The position numbers and the translations under genes are program-made. From Flavobacterium cyclinae (GTDB taxonomy: Bacteria > Bacteroidota > Bacteroidia > Flavobacteriales > Flavobacteriaceae), in the NCBI RefSeq assembly GCF_021172145.1, contig NZ_CP089095.1, positions 1,426,001 to 1,490,000 on the forward strand: a DNA stretch of 64,000 nucleotides, in the 5' to 3' direction. Below the pieces are notes generated by a model. It ran no database searches, was not told the origin of the DNA, and saw only the letters and a list, made by a program, of their open reading frames with translations. This document shows, in pieces, positions 56,579 through 63,820 of this stretch (its first letter is position 1; each line of letters begins with the position of its first letter).

Positions 56579-56814
56579 TTTTTAATTTATTTGAACTAAC
56601 TTAGCACATCTTTATCTCTTTGAGTTTTTTAAAATTTAAAAGTGATTTTGATATCAACTTTATTCGTAAAAAATGCTTCTTTTTTAAGTTTATCAATAGG
56701 AATGTTGTTAGGGGAGTCGTTAAAAAGAATATTTACTTAAACTATCAACATCTGATTGATAATTTTGGGATTTTATTAATATGCCTTTTAAAGTGTCAAA
56801 GATTCTTTTTTGAT

Positions 56815-57675
56815 TCATACGTTTTTATGTTCTATAATCAAACCATTTTCCGAAAAAGAAAAGGTTCGCCCTTCAAAAATAGATTTTATTAATAACCACA
56901 CTTTATCAACAATAGTATACTTTAAATTTCGATTATCATCACTTTCAGTAATTTGACCCGAAAACAGTATTTCATCTAAATCTAGGTTTTCTCCGGTTTG
57001 ATTATTAATTAACTTGCTACCTGTAATTTTATACTTTTTAATGAACGGCTTAGTTTTGTCATTTATACGATTAATTTCTTTTCTGAAATCATTTACGTAG
57101 TCATAAAAAGGAATCAGATTTCCACTCTCAAGCATTACTATATAAGGGAAATAATCGAATTCGTGTTTAATTTCAATTTTCCTATTAGCACCTATGGCAA
57201 TACTTGTTATTTCTGGCCGTGTCCTATGTATCTTGATGTTCAAATCAAGAGTTGCAATATCAATTTGATGACTATTACCCTGCAAATCTTTCTCTTCATA
57301 TTCCCGAAGGTGAACTATCCCTATATTTTTATGTTTTGCGTATTGAATACCATCACGTGTGAAACCGCTTTTTGAAACAATAATTCCTTTACTAATTCCG
57401 GTATCTTCAAGTATCTGTGCTAGCTTCATCACGACATCCTTGTTGACTTTTTCCTTCCAAAATTTACATTCTATAGCAGTTTCATAAGTATTGCTACCAT
57501 CTGCATGCGATGTAATAACATCGATTTGATGATTTAAACCAGATTTCCCTTGGACTTTGCAAGTACTACCATAACCTTTTATTGTAACTCCAGATTGCCT
57601 ACCTAAAGTTTCATAGATATATTTTGTAATTGATTCGTAGGTTTTCCAATCTAGGTTATTTGTTGTTGACATCAT
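56815..57675 (-). CDS. Mrr-like restriction endonuclease
   Basis: 286 aa (a second Met directly follows the first, so either start is possible). Mrr_cat-type core at about 48-125: NHQIDVITSHADG with D52, ETAIECKFW with E69 and K71, then VMKLAQILEDTGISKGIIVS, SGFTRDGIQYAKHKNIGIVHL. The C-terminal half is unassigned and could read the substrate. Known: Mrr-type enzymes cut modified DNA. It stands alone next to the CRISPR-Cas operon, ahead of a second nuclease-like gene, within the defence island. Confidence 0.8.
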   Translation of the reverse strand: MMSTTNNLDWKTYESITKYIYETLGRQSGVTIKGYGSTCKVQGKSGLNHQIDVITSHADGSNTYETAIECKFWKEKVNKDVVMKLAQILEDTGISKGIIVSKSGFTRDGIQYAKHKNIGIVHLREYEEKDLQGNSHQIDIATLDLNIKIHRTRPEITSIAIGANRKIEIKHEFDYFPYIVMLESGNLIPFYDYVNDFRKEINRINDKTKPFIKKYKITGSKLINNQTGENLDLDEILFSGQITESDDNRNLKYTIVDKVWLLIKSIFEGRTFSFSENGLIIEHKNV

Positions 57676-57747
57676 TGTTTACTTGTAATGTGCTTAAAAA
57701 AACATTTAAATTTCTTTAAATGAGTTTTTTATCATTTTTGAACATTT

Positions 57748-58317
57748 TTATAAAATTTCTATTTTATTGGGTGAAAAAATAATTATTTCTGCTCTTTTTA
57801 AAAAATCATCACTAAATCTTTTCAATTCTTTTGCTAAAACTTCGCTAGCTTTATCATACATTAGAACGTCTGAACACCCTATTACTAGAACTGGTTTCTG
57901 TTTTTTAGCATCATTAGCAGTTTGAATTGAAAACAATTTAAGTTTATCTAAATCTTCACCTATTTCTGAAAGATTAAAATTAGGCTTTGCAAATTTCAAC
58001 ATTATGGCTAGTGAAATGTCATTATAATAATAACCTTTATTATTCATTGTTGCATTTCTGAATTCTAAATTAAAAATTGATTTTTTTAATATTGCTAGAT
58101 CAAAATAAAATTTAACTTGTTTATTTTCTGAACTTTCGTCATACCACGGAACTTCTGGTTTAATCAACATATCATTTTCTTCTGAAACATTATGAAGATT
58201 TTGTCTGATGCCAAATTTTAAATCATCTTCGTTAATTATTGTTTTATTATCAAGAGAATAATTTATTTGTAATTTTTCAACTGCATTTTTCAATTCAGAT
58301 GTCCATTTATTTATCAT
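57748..58317 (-). CDS. Uncharacterised protein, possible nuclease-like fold
   Basis: 189 aa, soluble. Residues about 30-80 (EDDLKFGIRQNLHN, EVPWYDES, KFYFDLAILKKSIFNLEFRN) show E, then FDLAI, then LEFR, a spacing compatible with a PD-(D/E)xK-like core but with Arg where Lys is usual. Not recognised otherwise. It lies 72 bases upstream of the Mrr-like gene on the same strand, so the two may be co-transcribed. Function unknown. Confidence 0.5.
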   Translation of the reverse strand: MINKWTSELKNAVEKLQINYSLDNKTIINEDDLKFGIRQNLHNVSEENDMLIKPEVPWYDESSENKQVKFYFDLAILKKSIFNLEFRNATMNNKGYYYNDISLAIMLKFAKPNFNLSEIGEDLDKLKLFSIQTANDAKKQKPVLVIGCSDVLMYDKASEVLAKELKRFSDDFLKRAEIIIFSPNKIEIL

Positions 58318-58329
58318 TTATTTCAGTTT

Positions 58330-58731
58330 TTTAGAGGTTGTTACTAACGTTTTGTAGCGGATATATTAGTACAAAACCCTCAATACATCGCAAAAGTTGA
58401 TTCGAGGTAGAATGTTTAATTAATCTCGTCACCCGTAATTGAGCCAAACGTTTGTGCTTGTTGCACAACTACAATTTCAATAAATTTAATTATTCTACTT
58501 GAAACCAACTTTTGATAATTAACTAATTATCAATATTTTGAAAAACGCATTTTTTGGATTTTAATATAATTTTAATATTTATTAGTTGTGGAACATCCAT
58601 GCCTGTTAGGCAATCGTGCTTCTTTTTCGTTCGTTTTTTTCGTGAGGTTTGACAGACACATTCTTCGCCAAGCTTTGTTTGATCGTTGGATCGTGCGGCT
58701 TGGTAACGTGTATGATTGTGAAGGGTTGACA
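58330..58731. repeat. Dispersed intergenic element, copy 2, with palindromes
   Basis: No gene that I can support. Contains hairpin GTTTGTGCTTGTTGCACAAC, then AACTACAATTTCAAT, ATTTAATTATTCT and CCAACTTTTGA blocks in the order seen at 15480-15560, ending TTAGTTGTGGAACATCC. Further right are GCCTGTTAGGC and inverted ATCGTGC/GATCGTG motifs. Two short minus-strand frames here (about 70 codons) look like chance. Confidence 0.45.
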
Positions 58732-59103
58732 TTATAGTGAATCAATAAAGTCTTTAATATTGTCCCAAGTCCAAACTCTCGTGTAAACACCTTCTAAGTC
58801 CGTACGGTCGTCTGAGTATGCCCAAATTCCTCTAATTTTCTTTCCTTCTTCTCTCGCACATTGAATTTCCCATTTTTGACCGCTAGATTTTAAAGAGTTC
58901 TTACTTACCAATACAATCACTCCATCTGAGCGCTTTATTCTTGTTCTCACTCTATCCTTCCAGTCTTTGTCATATGGTTCTTTAACCGACATGTCGATGT
59001 ACTCAAATGGTGATTTGGTGTTTAATGATTGACCTTTTAAAAAGTCTCTTTGTCTTTCGTCTTCAATTGCAAAGGCAATGAATATTACTTTTTTTTCTGC
59101 CAT
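58732..59103 (-). CDS. TIR-like protein (ThsB/DUF1863 type)
   Basis: 123 aa, a single flavodoxin-like TIR-related domain: IFIAFAIEDERQRDFLKGQ near the start, FEYIDMSVKEPYD, then GVIVLVSKNSLKS and KWEIQCAREEGK, where E79 is in the position of the catalytic Glu of Thoeris ThsB. Known: ThsB proteins make cyclic ADP-ribose isomers after phage infection. It is the last gene of the operon with the caspase-like gene (18-base gap). A very similar domain in 60685-61203 shows duplication within the operon. Confidence 0.8.
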   Translation of the reverse strand: MAEKKVIFIAFAIEDERQRDFLKGQSLNTKSPFEYIDMSVKEPYDKDWKDRVRTRIKRSDGVIVLVSKNSLKSSGQKWEIQCAREEGKKIRGIWAYSDDRTDLEGVYTRVWTWDNIKDFIDSL

Positions 59104-59121
59104 AATTCCTTTATTTAATGT

Positions 59122-60093
59122 TTAAATTCTTTTGTCTTTTACAAGTCTCCAATAATGGTAGCCCAAAGCTGTTAATCTGCAACTTTTCGAATGCATAGCA
59201 GCAAAATACATATGCTGCTCGTCAACTGGAACAACTAATCCAACACTAGCCAACTTTTGTAAATCTTTGAAAATAGATACATTTTTCTCGTCTGCATATG
59301 GCTCAACAAATTCGTGTTCTATCGAAGGATCGTTTGTAAATTCAAAAGAAGGGTCAAGTGGAAAGCGTTCTTCTGGGGAAGAAAAATATTGATTTAATTT
59401 CCTTAAAATTTCTGGGGATACTTGTGCCGATACTGTTCTTAATGATGTAAACCTTGTGATATTGGTTTTAAAAACTGGTCGTTGGTCCCAAGGCCCAAGT
59501 GCCTGGTCGATGTATGAATAAATGCTTCCTGGCGTAATGTGCCCTCTCAAGTCTGCTGCTCCGCCTTGCATTGCATCTAAAAGAAGATTTGTGAATACAC
59601 CATGACCATTGATTTCAACGGAAGCTTCATCTGCTTTACTTGCGGTTAATATTGAAACACCTTCTCCAATCTGTGCATTTTTTCCACCCGTTATTTTTGG
59701 ATTTCCAAAAGAACCTGAATGACAACAGTCTAAAATGATTACTCTATTTTGAGCCTTTGACTCATTTGCAATGTGAAGAATATCATCCATAGAGATTCCT
59801 TCGTCATTGGCAGTGAAATCGGGTGTTACAATAATTCCGCCTCCTGTTTCATCAAAGAATCCATGACCTGAAAAATAAAATAATGCTGTTTCACAATCTC
59901 CTGAAAATAAATCTTTAATGTGTCCTTTTAGTTCACCTTTTGTCTGAACATCTGTAAGGAGTCTGACATCAAAATTTGGTGAGCCATCACCATTGGTTTC
60001 TAATGTATTCCCGAAAGCGGCTGCATCATTAATACAACCATATAATTCCGCATTGGGATAGTTGTTAATTCCTACGACAAGTGCTTTTCTCAT
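59122..60093 (-). CDS. Caspase-like protease (peptidase C14), candidate Thoeris effector
   Basis: 323 aa. Caspase core at 1-220 with KALVVGINNYPN, catalytic FSGHGFF (H77) and ILDCCHSGSFG (C124 as nucleophile), then a GHGVFTNLLLDAMQGG substrate-pocket region. The C-terminal about 75 residues form a winged-helix-like domain (FKDLQKLASVGLVVPVDEQH, SKSCRLTALGYHYW). Known: in type IV Thoeris a TIR protein makes a cyclic ADP-ribose signal that switches on a caspase-like protease. The gene overlaps the TIR gene upstream by four bases (ATGA). Inference: the effector of this operon, held inactive until its TIR partners signal. Confidence 0.88.
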   Translation of the reverse strand: MRKALVVGINNYPNAELYGCINDAAAFGNTLETNGDGSPNFDVRLLTDVQTKGELKGHIKDLFSGDCETALFYFSGHGFFDETGGGIIVTPDFTANDEGISMDDILHIANESKAQNRVIILDCCHSGSFGNPKITGGKNAQIGEGVSILTASKADEASVEINGHGVFTNLLLDAMQGGAADLRGHITPGSIYSYIDQALGPWDQRPVFKTNITRFTSLRTVSAQVSPEILRKLNQYFSSPEERFPLDPSFEFTNDPSIEHEFVEPYADEKNVSIFKDLQKLASVGLVVPVDEQHMYFAAMHSKSCRLTALGYHYWRLVKDKRI

Positions 60094-60683
60094 ATATTGA
60101 AAATATTTACGTTACGGTTTTCCATAATTATACCTGTACTTAACCAAGACTCGAATTGAGAATAAGAAAATTCACTTTCGATTACCCATAACTTATCTTC
60201 CTTAGTGTCTTTCAGTGGTAATTTTTTTATAAACGGGTAGAGTACTAGATATTCACTGCCTTTAAAAGATTTAGGCGGAATGCTATCTTTGGATACTGGA
60301 ATTATGGCACACTTATTTGTATTTCCATCAACATAACCTAATTCCCATGGTATCCATTTAGACAATGTAGCATTTGTTGAAATAGCAAGTAGAAGTGTTT
60401 TGGAGTTTTTCATTCGGCTTCTAACAAGAGTCGCAGATTCCTTGGTAACATTAGCCCTATCAAGTTGTGGATCAACTATCCAATCAACATAAACCGAAAA
60501 TCCAAAATCTGTTAATTCTTGATATAACCCTTTAACCTCTTCTCTATCTAAAAAACTATGAGATAAGAAAATATCAAATTTTGTTGTTATTGGTACGTTG
60601 CGAGCATTAAACATTTTAGTTTCAAATAACTTCTGCTTTGTAGCTGCCAAGTTTTTCAAGTATGTACTACTATAAATTCCCAT
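60090..60683 (-). CDS. TIR-domain protein
   Basis: 197 aa. Bona fide TIR domain at about 35-170: FDIFLSHSFLD (36-46), VYVDWIVDPQLDR (64-76, BB-loop region) and WIPWELGYVDG with the expected NADase Glu at 114. A helical N-terminal stretch (1-34) may mediate assembly. Known: bacterial TIRs hydrolyse or cyclise NAD+. It is translationally coupled to the caspase-like gene (ATGA) and starts one base after the end of the interrupted TIR-like gene. Inference: the signal-producing enzyme, or one of several, for the caspase. Confidence 0.88.
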   Translation of the reverse strand: MGIYSSTYLKNLAATKQKLFETKMFNARNVPITTKFDIFLSHSFLDREEVKGLYQELTDFGFSVYVDWIVDPQLDRANVTKESATLVRSRMKNSKTLLLAISTNATLSKWIPWELGYVDGNTNKCAIIPVSKDSIPPKSFKGSEYLVLYPFIKKLPLKDTKEDKLWVIESEFSYSQFESWLSTGIIMENRNVNIFNI

Positions 60684-60684
60684 T

Positions 60685-61203
60685 TTATATTTTTTTTATC
60701 ACGTTTGCTAAGTTGTCCCATGACCATGTAATTAACTTTTTTCCTTTCAATTCGGGTGGGATAGAGCCTTGGTCATTCTTTTTTATATGCATACCAATAA
60801 CTGGAATTCCTTCTTCCTTTGCACATTTTATTTCCCACCTTGTACCACTAGAATGCCAAGTGTTTTTGCTCAAAAGTACTATCATACCATCACAAGTTTT
60901 GATTTTGGTGCGGCACTTTTGTTTCCATATTTTCTCGTCCCAAGGTTGTTTAACTGACATATCTACAAAAGTGAAGGGTGAACGCTCGTTTTTTGCTTGT
61001 GTCACCAAAAAATCTCTATATTACTCATCTTCGATAGCAAAACTGATAAAGATTCGTTTCTTTATCTCTCTATTTGATTCTTCTTCGTCTTCAAATAGTG
61101 CTTTGAGAAGAAGAGCAACTATACCCGATCCAAGTATTACTGGCCACATATTTGATTTTTTTGTGTTGTTCTCATACATTTTATTTTTAGTCAGTGTTGG
61201 CAA
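60685..61203 (-). pseudogene. Membrane-anchored TIR-like gene with one in-frame stop
   Basis: Read as one frame: a short N-terminus with one membrane helix (WPVILGSGIVALLLKALF), an acidic linker, then IFISFAIEDE followed by TAA (61021-61023) and, in the same frame, YRDFLVTQAKNERSPF and the rest of a ThsB-like domain (RWEIKCAKEEG). The intact neighbour 58732-59103 has FAIEDERQRDFLKGQ here, so a single substitution probably made the stop. Products now: a 60-aa membrane stub, or restart from a TTG giving 107 aa. If real, one TIR of the operon is lost; readthrough or a sequencing error are alternatives. Confidence 0.75.
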
Positions 61204-61205
61204 AA

Positions 61206-61267
61206 TTCAAGCTCTCTTTGTTTTTTGTTTGGACTTTGCGTGTCGGCAAAAAACAAATGTGCTTGAA
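61206..61267. repeat. Long imperfect palindrome upstream of the TIR operon
   Basis: TTCAAGC / GCTTGAA (61206-61212, 61261-61267) encloses CTTTGTTTTTTG against CAAAAAACAAA. GTTGCCTAAC follows at about 61290-61299. It resembles cassette-boundary palindromes; it could also be the operon's regulatory hairpin. No gene lies between 61268 and 61377. Confidence 0.45.
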
Positions 61268-61377
61268 AGTGTGTAGGCTCTTTTAGTATGTTGCCTAACT
61301 ATTAAACATCATCAAATATATATAACTTTTTTATGGCATCTATTTTAATTCTATGACATTCGTTACTATGTATTTAA

Positions 61378-61506
61378 TCATTTCTTTTTAGGTACAGGTG
61401 GTTTTAAAGAAGGAGTGTTACCAGGTGTATTTTTATTATCTCGTTGTCTTTTATCAGGTTGTCCTGTAGAAGTAGCAATTCTTTTAGGTCCAGGTTTTAG
61501 TGCCAT
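61378..61506 (-). CDS. Small Pro/Lys-rich protein
   Basis: 42 aa: MALKPGPKRIATSTGQPDK and a Pro/Asn/Lys-rich tail (NTPGNTPSLKPPVPKKK), unstructured. The start has a shared-operator promoter 51 bases upstream (-7-like box TAATTTAG at 61557-61564, operator at 61588-61603), the strongest argument that it is real. No known family comes to mind. Confidence 0.55.
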   Translation of the reverse strand: MALKPGPKRIATSTGQPDKRQRDNKNTPGNTPSLKPPVPKKK

Positions 61507-61556
61507 AGTATTTTAGATTTAAATGGTTAAGGATTTTTTAAAATTTAAAGTAGATA

Positions 61557-61603
61557 CTAAATTAAATTATTCAAATCAAATTGTCAATACGTATAAATAC
61601 TCA
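61557..61603 (-). promoter_or_regulatory. Shared-operator promoter of the 42-aa protein gene
   Basis: Plus-strand TACGTATAAATACTCA (61588-61603) lies exactly 23 bp from the minus-strand -7 box TAATTTAG (61557-61564), the same box as at 43467. Confidence 0.6.
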
Positions 61604-61640
61604 TTTTTTAATTTGATTAAAATAAAAAATGATTCCCATT

Positions 61641-61745
61641 TCAACTCTTAATATCAAAATAGATATAAATCAGCTGTAAAATAAGAATAACTAAACCAAT
61701 GAACATGATTAAAGCATACGTTCTTGAACTATCCCATTTTTTCAT
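61641..61745 (-). CDS. Tiny single-helix membrane protein
   Basis: 34 aa: MKKWDSSRTYALIMFIGLVI continuing as a hydrophobic helix and ending IYFDIKS. One membrane helix with a short charged N-terminus, similar in style to the 37-aa protein at 43334-43447. No operator-type promoter is evident. Low certainty because such short frames arise by chance. Confidence 0.35.
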   Translation of the reverse strand: MKKWDSSRTYALIMFIGLVILILQLIYIYFDIKS

Positions 61746-62060
61746 ATTTTTCAAAACTTTTATTTTTTATTTTAAATGATTAAAACATCGGTATTGTTAA
61801 AAAAATCAACTTTGTTTTAATAGTTTTCTATCCGCGTATCATGACTTTAAAATATCCCTACGTTCTTATATTTTAAATCTCATACAAATGTCTGTAAACC
61901 TGTAATAACTAAACTAATTACTTCCATTATCAATATAACATGTTCATTTAAAAACTAAGCTAAATTAGTTACATCAATTCTTTTTTGGTATGCGTTTTTG
62001 GAATTTTACTATGCAAAAGCGAAATTATATAGTATTTCTTGTTTTTGTATAATAAAAAAA
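61746..62060. other. Gene-free intergenic stretch
   Basis: Nothing recognisable apart from a loose inverted ACTATGCA/TATAGT motif near 62010-62030; no frame worth reporting on either strand. Confidence 0.4.
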
Positions 62061-62080
62061 AAGATGCCAATTGGCATCTT
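62061..62080 (-). terminator. Intrinsic terminator of the HIRAN/HipA-like operon
   Basis: Perfect palindrome AAGATGCCAATTGGCATCTT followed by an A/T run that becomes a T tract on the minus strand, 22 bases after the stop of 62102-62770. Confidence 0.85.
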
Positions 62081-62101
62081 TTAATATTGATTGCAATAAA
62101 A

Positions 62102-62770
62102 TTATATTACTCTTACTGAAAAATATATTTGTTTCATTTTTCCATTTTTTTCAAGATTCGTTACCCTTATGTCAATTTCTTCGTTTTTGACTTTATGAAA
62201 AAATAAGTTATGACCTCTTTTAACGTAACCTATACATTCAGAATTTTTGAAAATCTTTACCGCTGATTTATCAACTTGATTTTCTGGCTCAAGTTCAAAT
62301 CTTAATTTATCACCTATGTTTACGCAATCTGAATCTAATTTTAAATGGGATAGGGCAGCTATGTCTGAAACAAAATTAACTCCTACACCATTGTGTTTTT
62401 TTGGATATTCAGCAAGAAATTCAAAGGTGTCAGTTGCTAACTCTCCTTGTGTAAACCCTAATTCATCAAACCAATCTAGACCTTCAATGTTAGCGTTCCA
62501 AAAAGATAAATAATTGTTTCGATCCGCTCTAGTTTTTGGCATCAATCTCAAAGATAAAGCTGTTTTTAGATTGGTACGATATTCTTTGTCAAAGTCTGGA
62601 AACTCGGGATAGTTATAAAATCCTTTGTTACTAGCTTTCTTGACTTCATCGGATTGATATTTAAATACAATATCGTCCCCTGATGAATTTTCTCTTGAAA
62701 AGACACCTACTAAAAATCGACCATCTCCTTTGCCTGGTCTCCAACTTAAATAGATTTTTTTTAATATCAT
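62102..62770 (-). CDS. HIRAN-domain protein of a HipA-like module
   Basis: 222 aa. The N-terminal half (LSWRPGKGDGRFLVGVFSR, IVFKYQSDEVKKASNKGFY) resembles the N-terminal subdomain found in front of HipA kinases; the C-terminal half is a HIRAN domain at about 130-195 (DCVNIGDKLRFELEPENQVD, SAVKIFKNSECIGYVKRGH). Known: HIRAN binds DNA 3' ends in helicases and repair proteins. It starts one base after the HipA-like gene stops. Inference: a split HipA architecture in which the N-terminal module is fused to a DNA-end sensor. Confidence 0.75.
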   Translation of the reverse strand: MILKKIYLSWRPGKGDGRFLVGVFSRENSSGDDIVFKYQSDEVKKASNKGFYNYPEFPDFDKEYRTNLKTALSLRLMPKTRADRNNYLSFWNANIEGLDWFDELGFTQGELATDTFEFLAEYPKKHNGVGVNFVSDIAALSHLKLDSDCVNIGDKLRFELEPENQVDKSAVKIFKNSECIGYVKRGHNLFFHKVKNEEIDIRVTNLEKNGKMKQIYFSVRVI

Positions 62771-62771
62771 A

Positions 62772-63728
62772 TTACAAGAATTCCTGTAAAAGTTTTTTTG
62801 TTCTGATTGTTATTAATTTACTTATTAATTCCTTCCTTTTTGGTGAAAGGAAGTATTTTTCATTTGCAAAGATAATACCATTATCTATGTTTAAAACAAT
62901 ATCGTTAATTATATTTTCGTTAAAATTTTCATCAACTTTTTTTATAGAATTAATTACTGCATCTGGATAGATTTTTGCTATATGTTTTAGTAATTCTATA
63001 TGTGGCATTGCAGCACCAAACCATTTTAGATGGGATACAGCTTTCTCTCCAAATAAATACTTTTCTAATTTATAATCATCATTTATAAAACTATCTAAAT
63101 TTTCTTCAATAATATTATAAGCTAAACAATTGCCATTATCAAAAAGTGGAGAAAATCGAACAGTTCTAGTAATAATGGGTGAGTTTGTATCTTTTTTTAA
63201 CCCGAAATATTTATTTGGTCTAATTTGTATTTTGATTTCTCTTATAATTGCCCAATTTTGTTGATGTCTGTCCCTATTCCCTATAACTGAATCAAAAACA
63301 AGCATATTTATAAAATCGTTTATAATTAATTTTTCCTCTTCTTTTTTTAATGACTTAAAGAAACTCTCAACTAGTTGAAAAGTATGGTCTGTTCCTCTTT
63401 TTGTTTCAAACTCTGGATAAATTCTTAAAAGGACTTGTTGTCCATGAATTAATTCTTGAGTGAAATCCTCCGTCATTGATTTTGAAAGACATCCGCCGAT
63501 ACCGTCTAAAGTAGCAACTTCATATTTTAGTACATTAAAACCTAACTTATTTCCAACTTCATATGCAATAATTTCATTCCAAAATTCCCATGGATATTTT
63601 TCTTTTGGTTCTTTAAAATAAAACAAATCATAAGTTTCGGGATGTAATACCACTTTTTTAATTCTCTTCCCAATAGGAACGAACCTTTGATCGCCAGAAG
63701 GCCATTGTGATATATCAATTAATCTCAT
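62772..63728 (-). CDS. HipA-like Ser/Thr kinase
   Basis: 318 aa. Kinase signatures: a Lys-bearing strand LFYFKEP (K39), catalytic loop VIGNRDRHQQNW (D153, with N158), and metal-binding SPLFDNGNC (D197, N198). Acidic C-terminal lobe. Known: HipA toxins phosphorylate aminoacyl-tRNA synthetases and cause growth arrest; HipB-type XRE regulators neutralise them and repress the operon. Upstream on the same strand is an XRE-HTH gene (63821 on). Here the HipA N-terminal domain is absent from this protein and seems supplied by the HIRAN protein. Confidence 0.8.
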   Translation of the reverse strand: MRLIDISQWPSGDQRFVPIGKRIKKVVLHPETYDLFYFKEPKEKYPWEFWNEIIAYEVGNKLGFNVLKYEVATLDGIGGCLSKSMTEDFTQELIHGQQVLLRIYPEFETKRGTDHTFQLVESFFKSLKKEEEKLIINDFINMLVFDSVIGNRDRHQQNWAIIREIKIQIRPNKYFGLKKDTNSPIITRTVRFSPLFDNGNCLAYNIIEENLDSFINDDYKLEKYLFGEKAVSHLKWFGAAMPHIELLKHIAKIYPDAVINSIKKVDENFNENIINDIVLNIDNGIIFANEKYFLSPKRKELISKLITIRTKKLLQEFL

Positions 63729-63820
63729 ATATTAAAAGTTCTTGGCTGAGTTTGACTTTCAAAAGTCTTTTATATACATTTTGTATTTTAATAATACCTT
63801 TGAATCTTAGATAAATAAAA

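Noticed and set aside
56620..56892. Plus-strand frame of 90 codons downstream of the 56563 operator
   Set aside because: It overlaps the 3' end of the Mrr-like gene, has Phe/Lys-rich chance composition, and the operator's 23-bp-spaced box points the other way.
58523..58790. Two overlapping minus-strand frames of about 70 codons
   Set aside because: One overlaps the intact TIR-like gene and both run through palindromic repeat DNA; composition is unlike neighbouring proteins.
60662..61276. Plus-strand frame of 204 codons
   Set aside because: It is antisense to the interrupted TIR-like gene, whose domain motifs are unmistakable on the minus strand.
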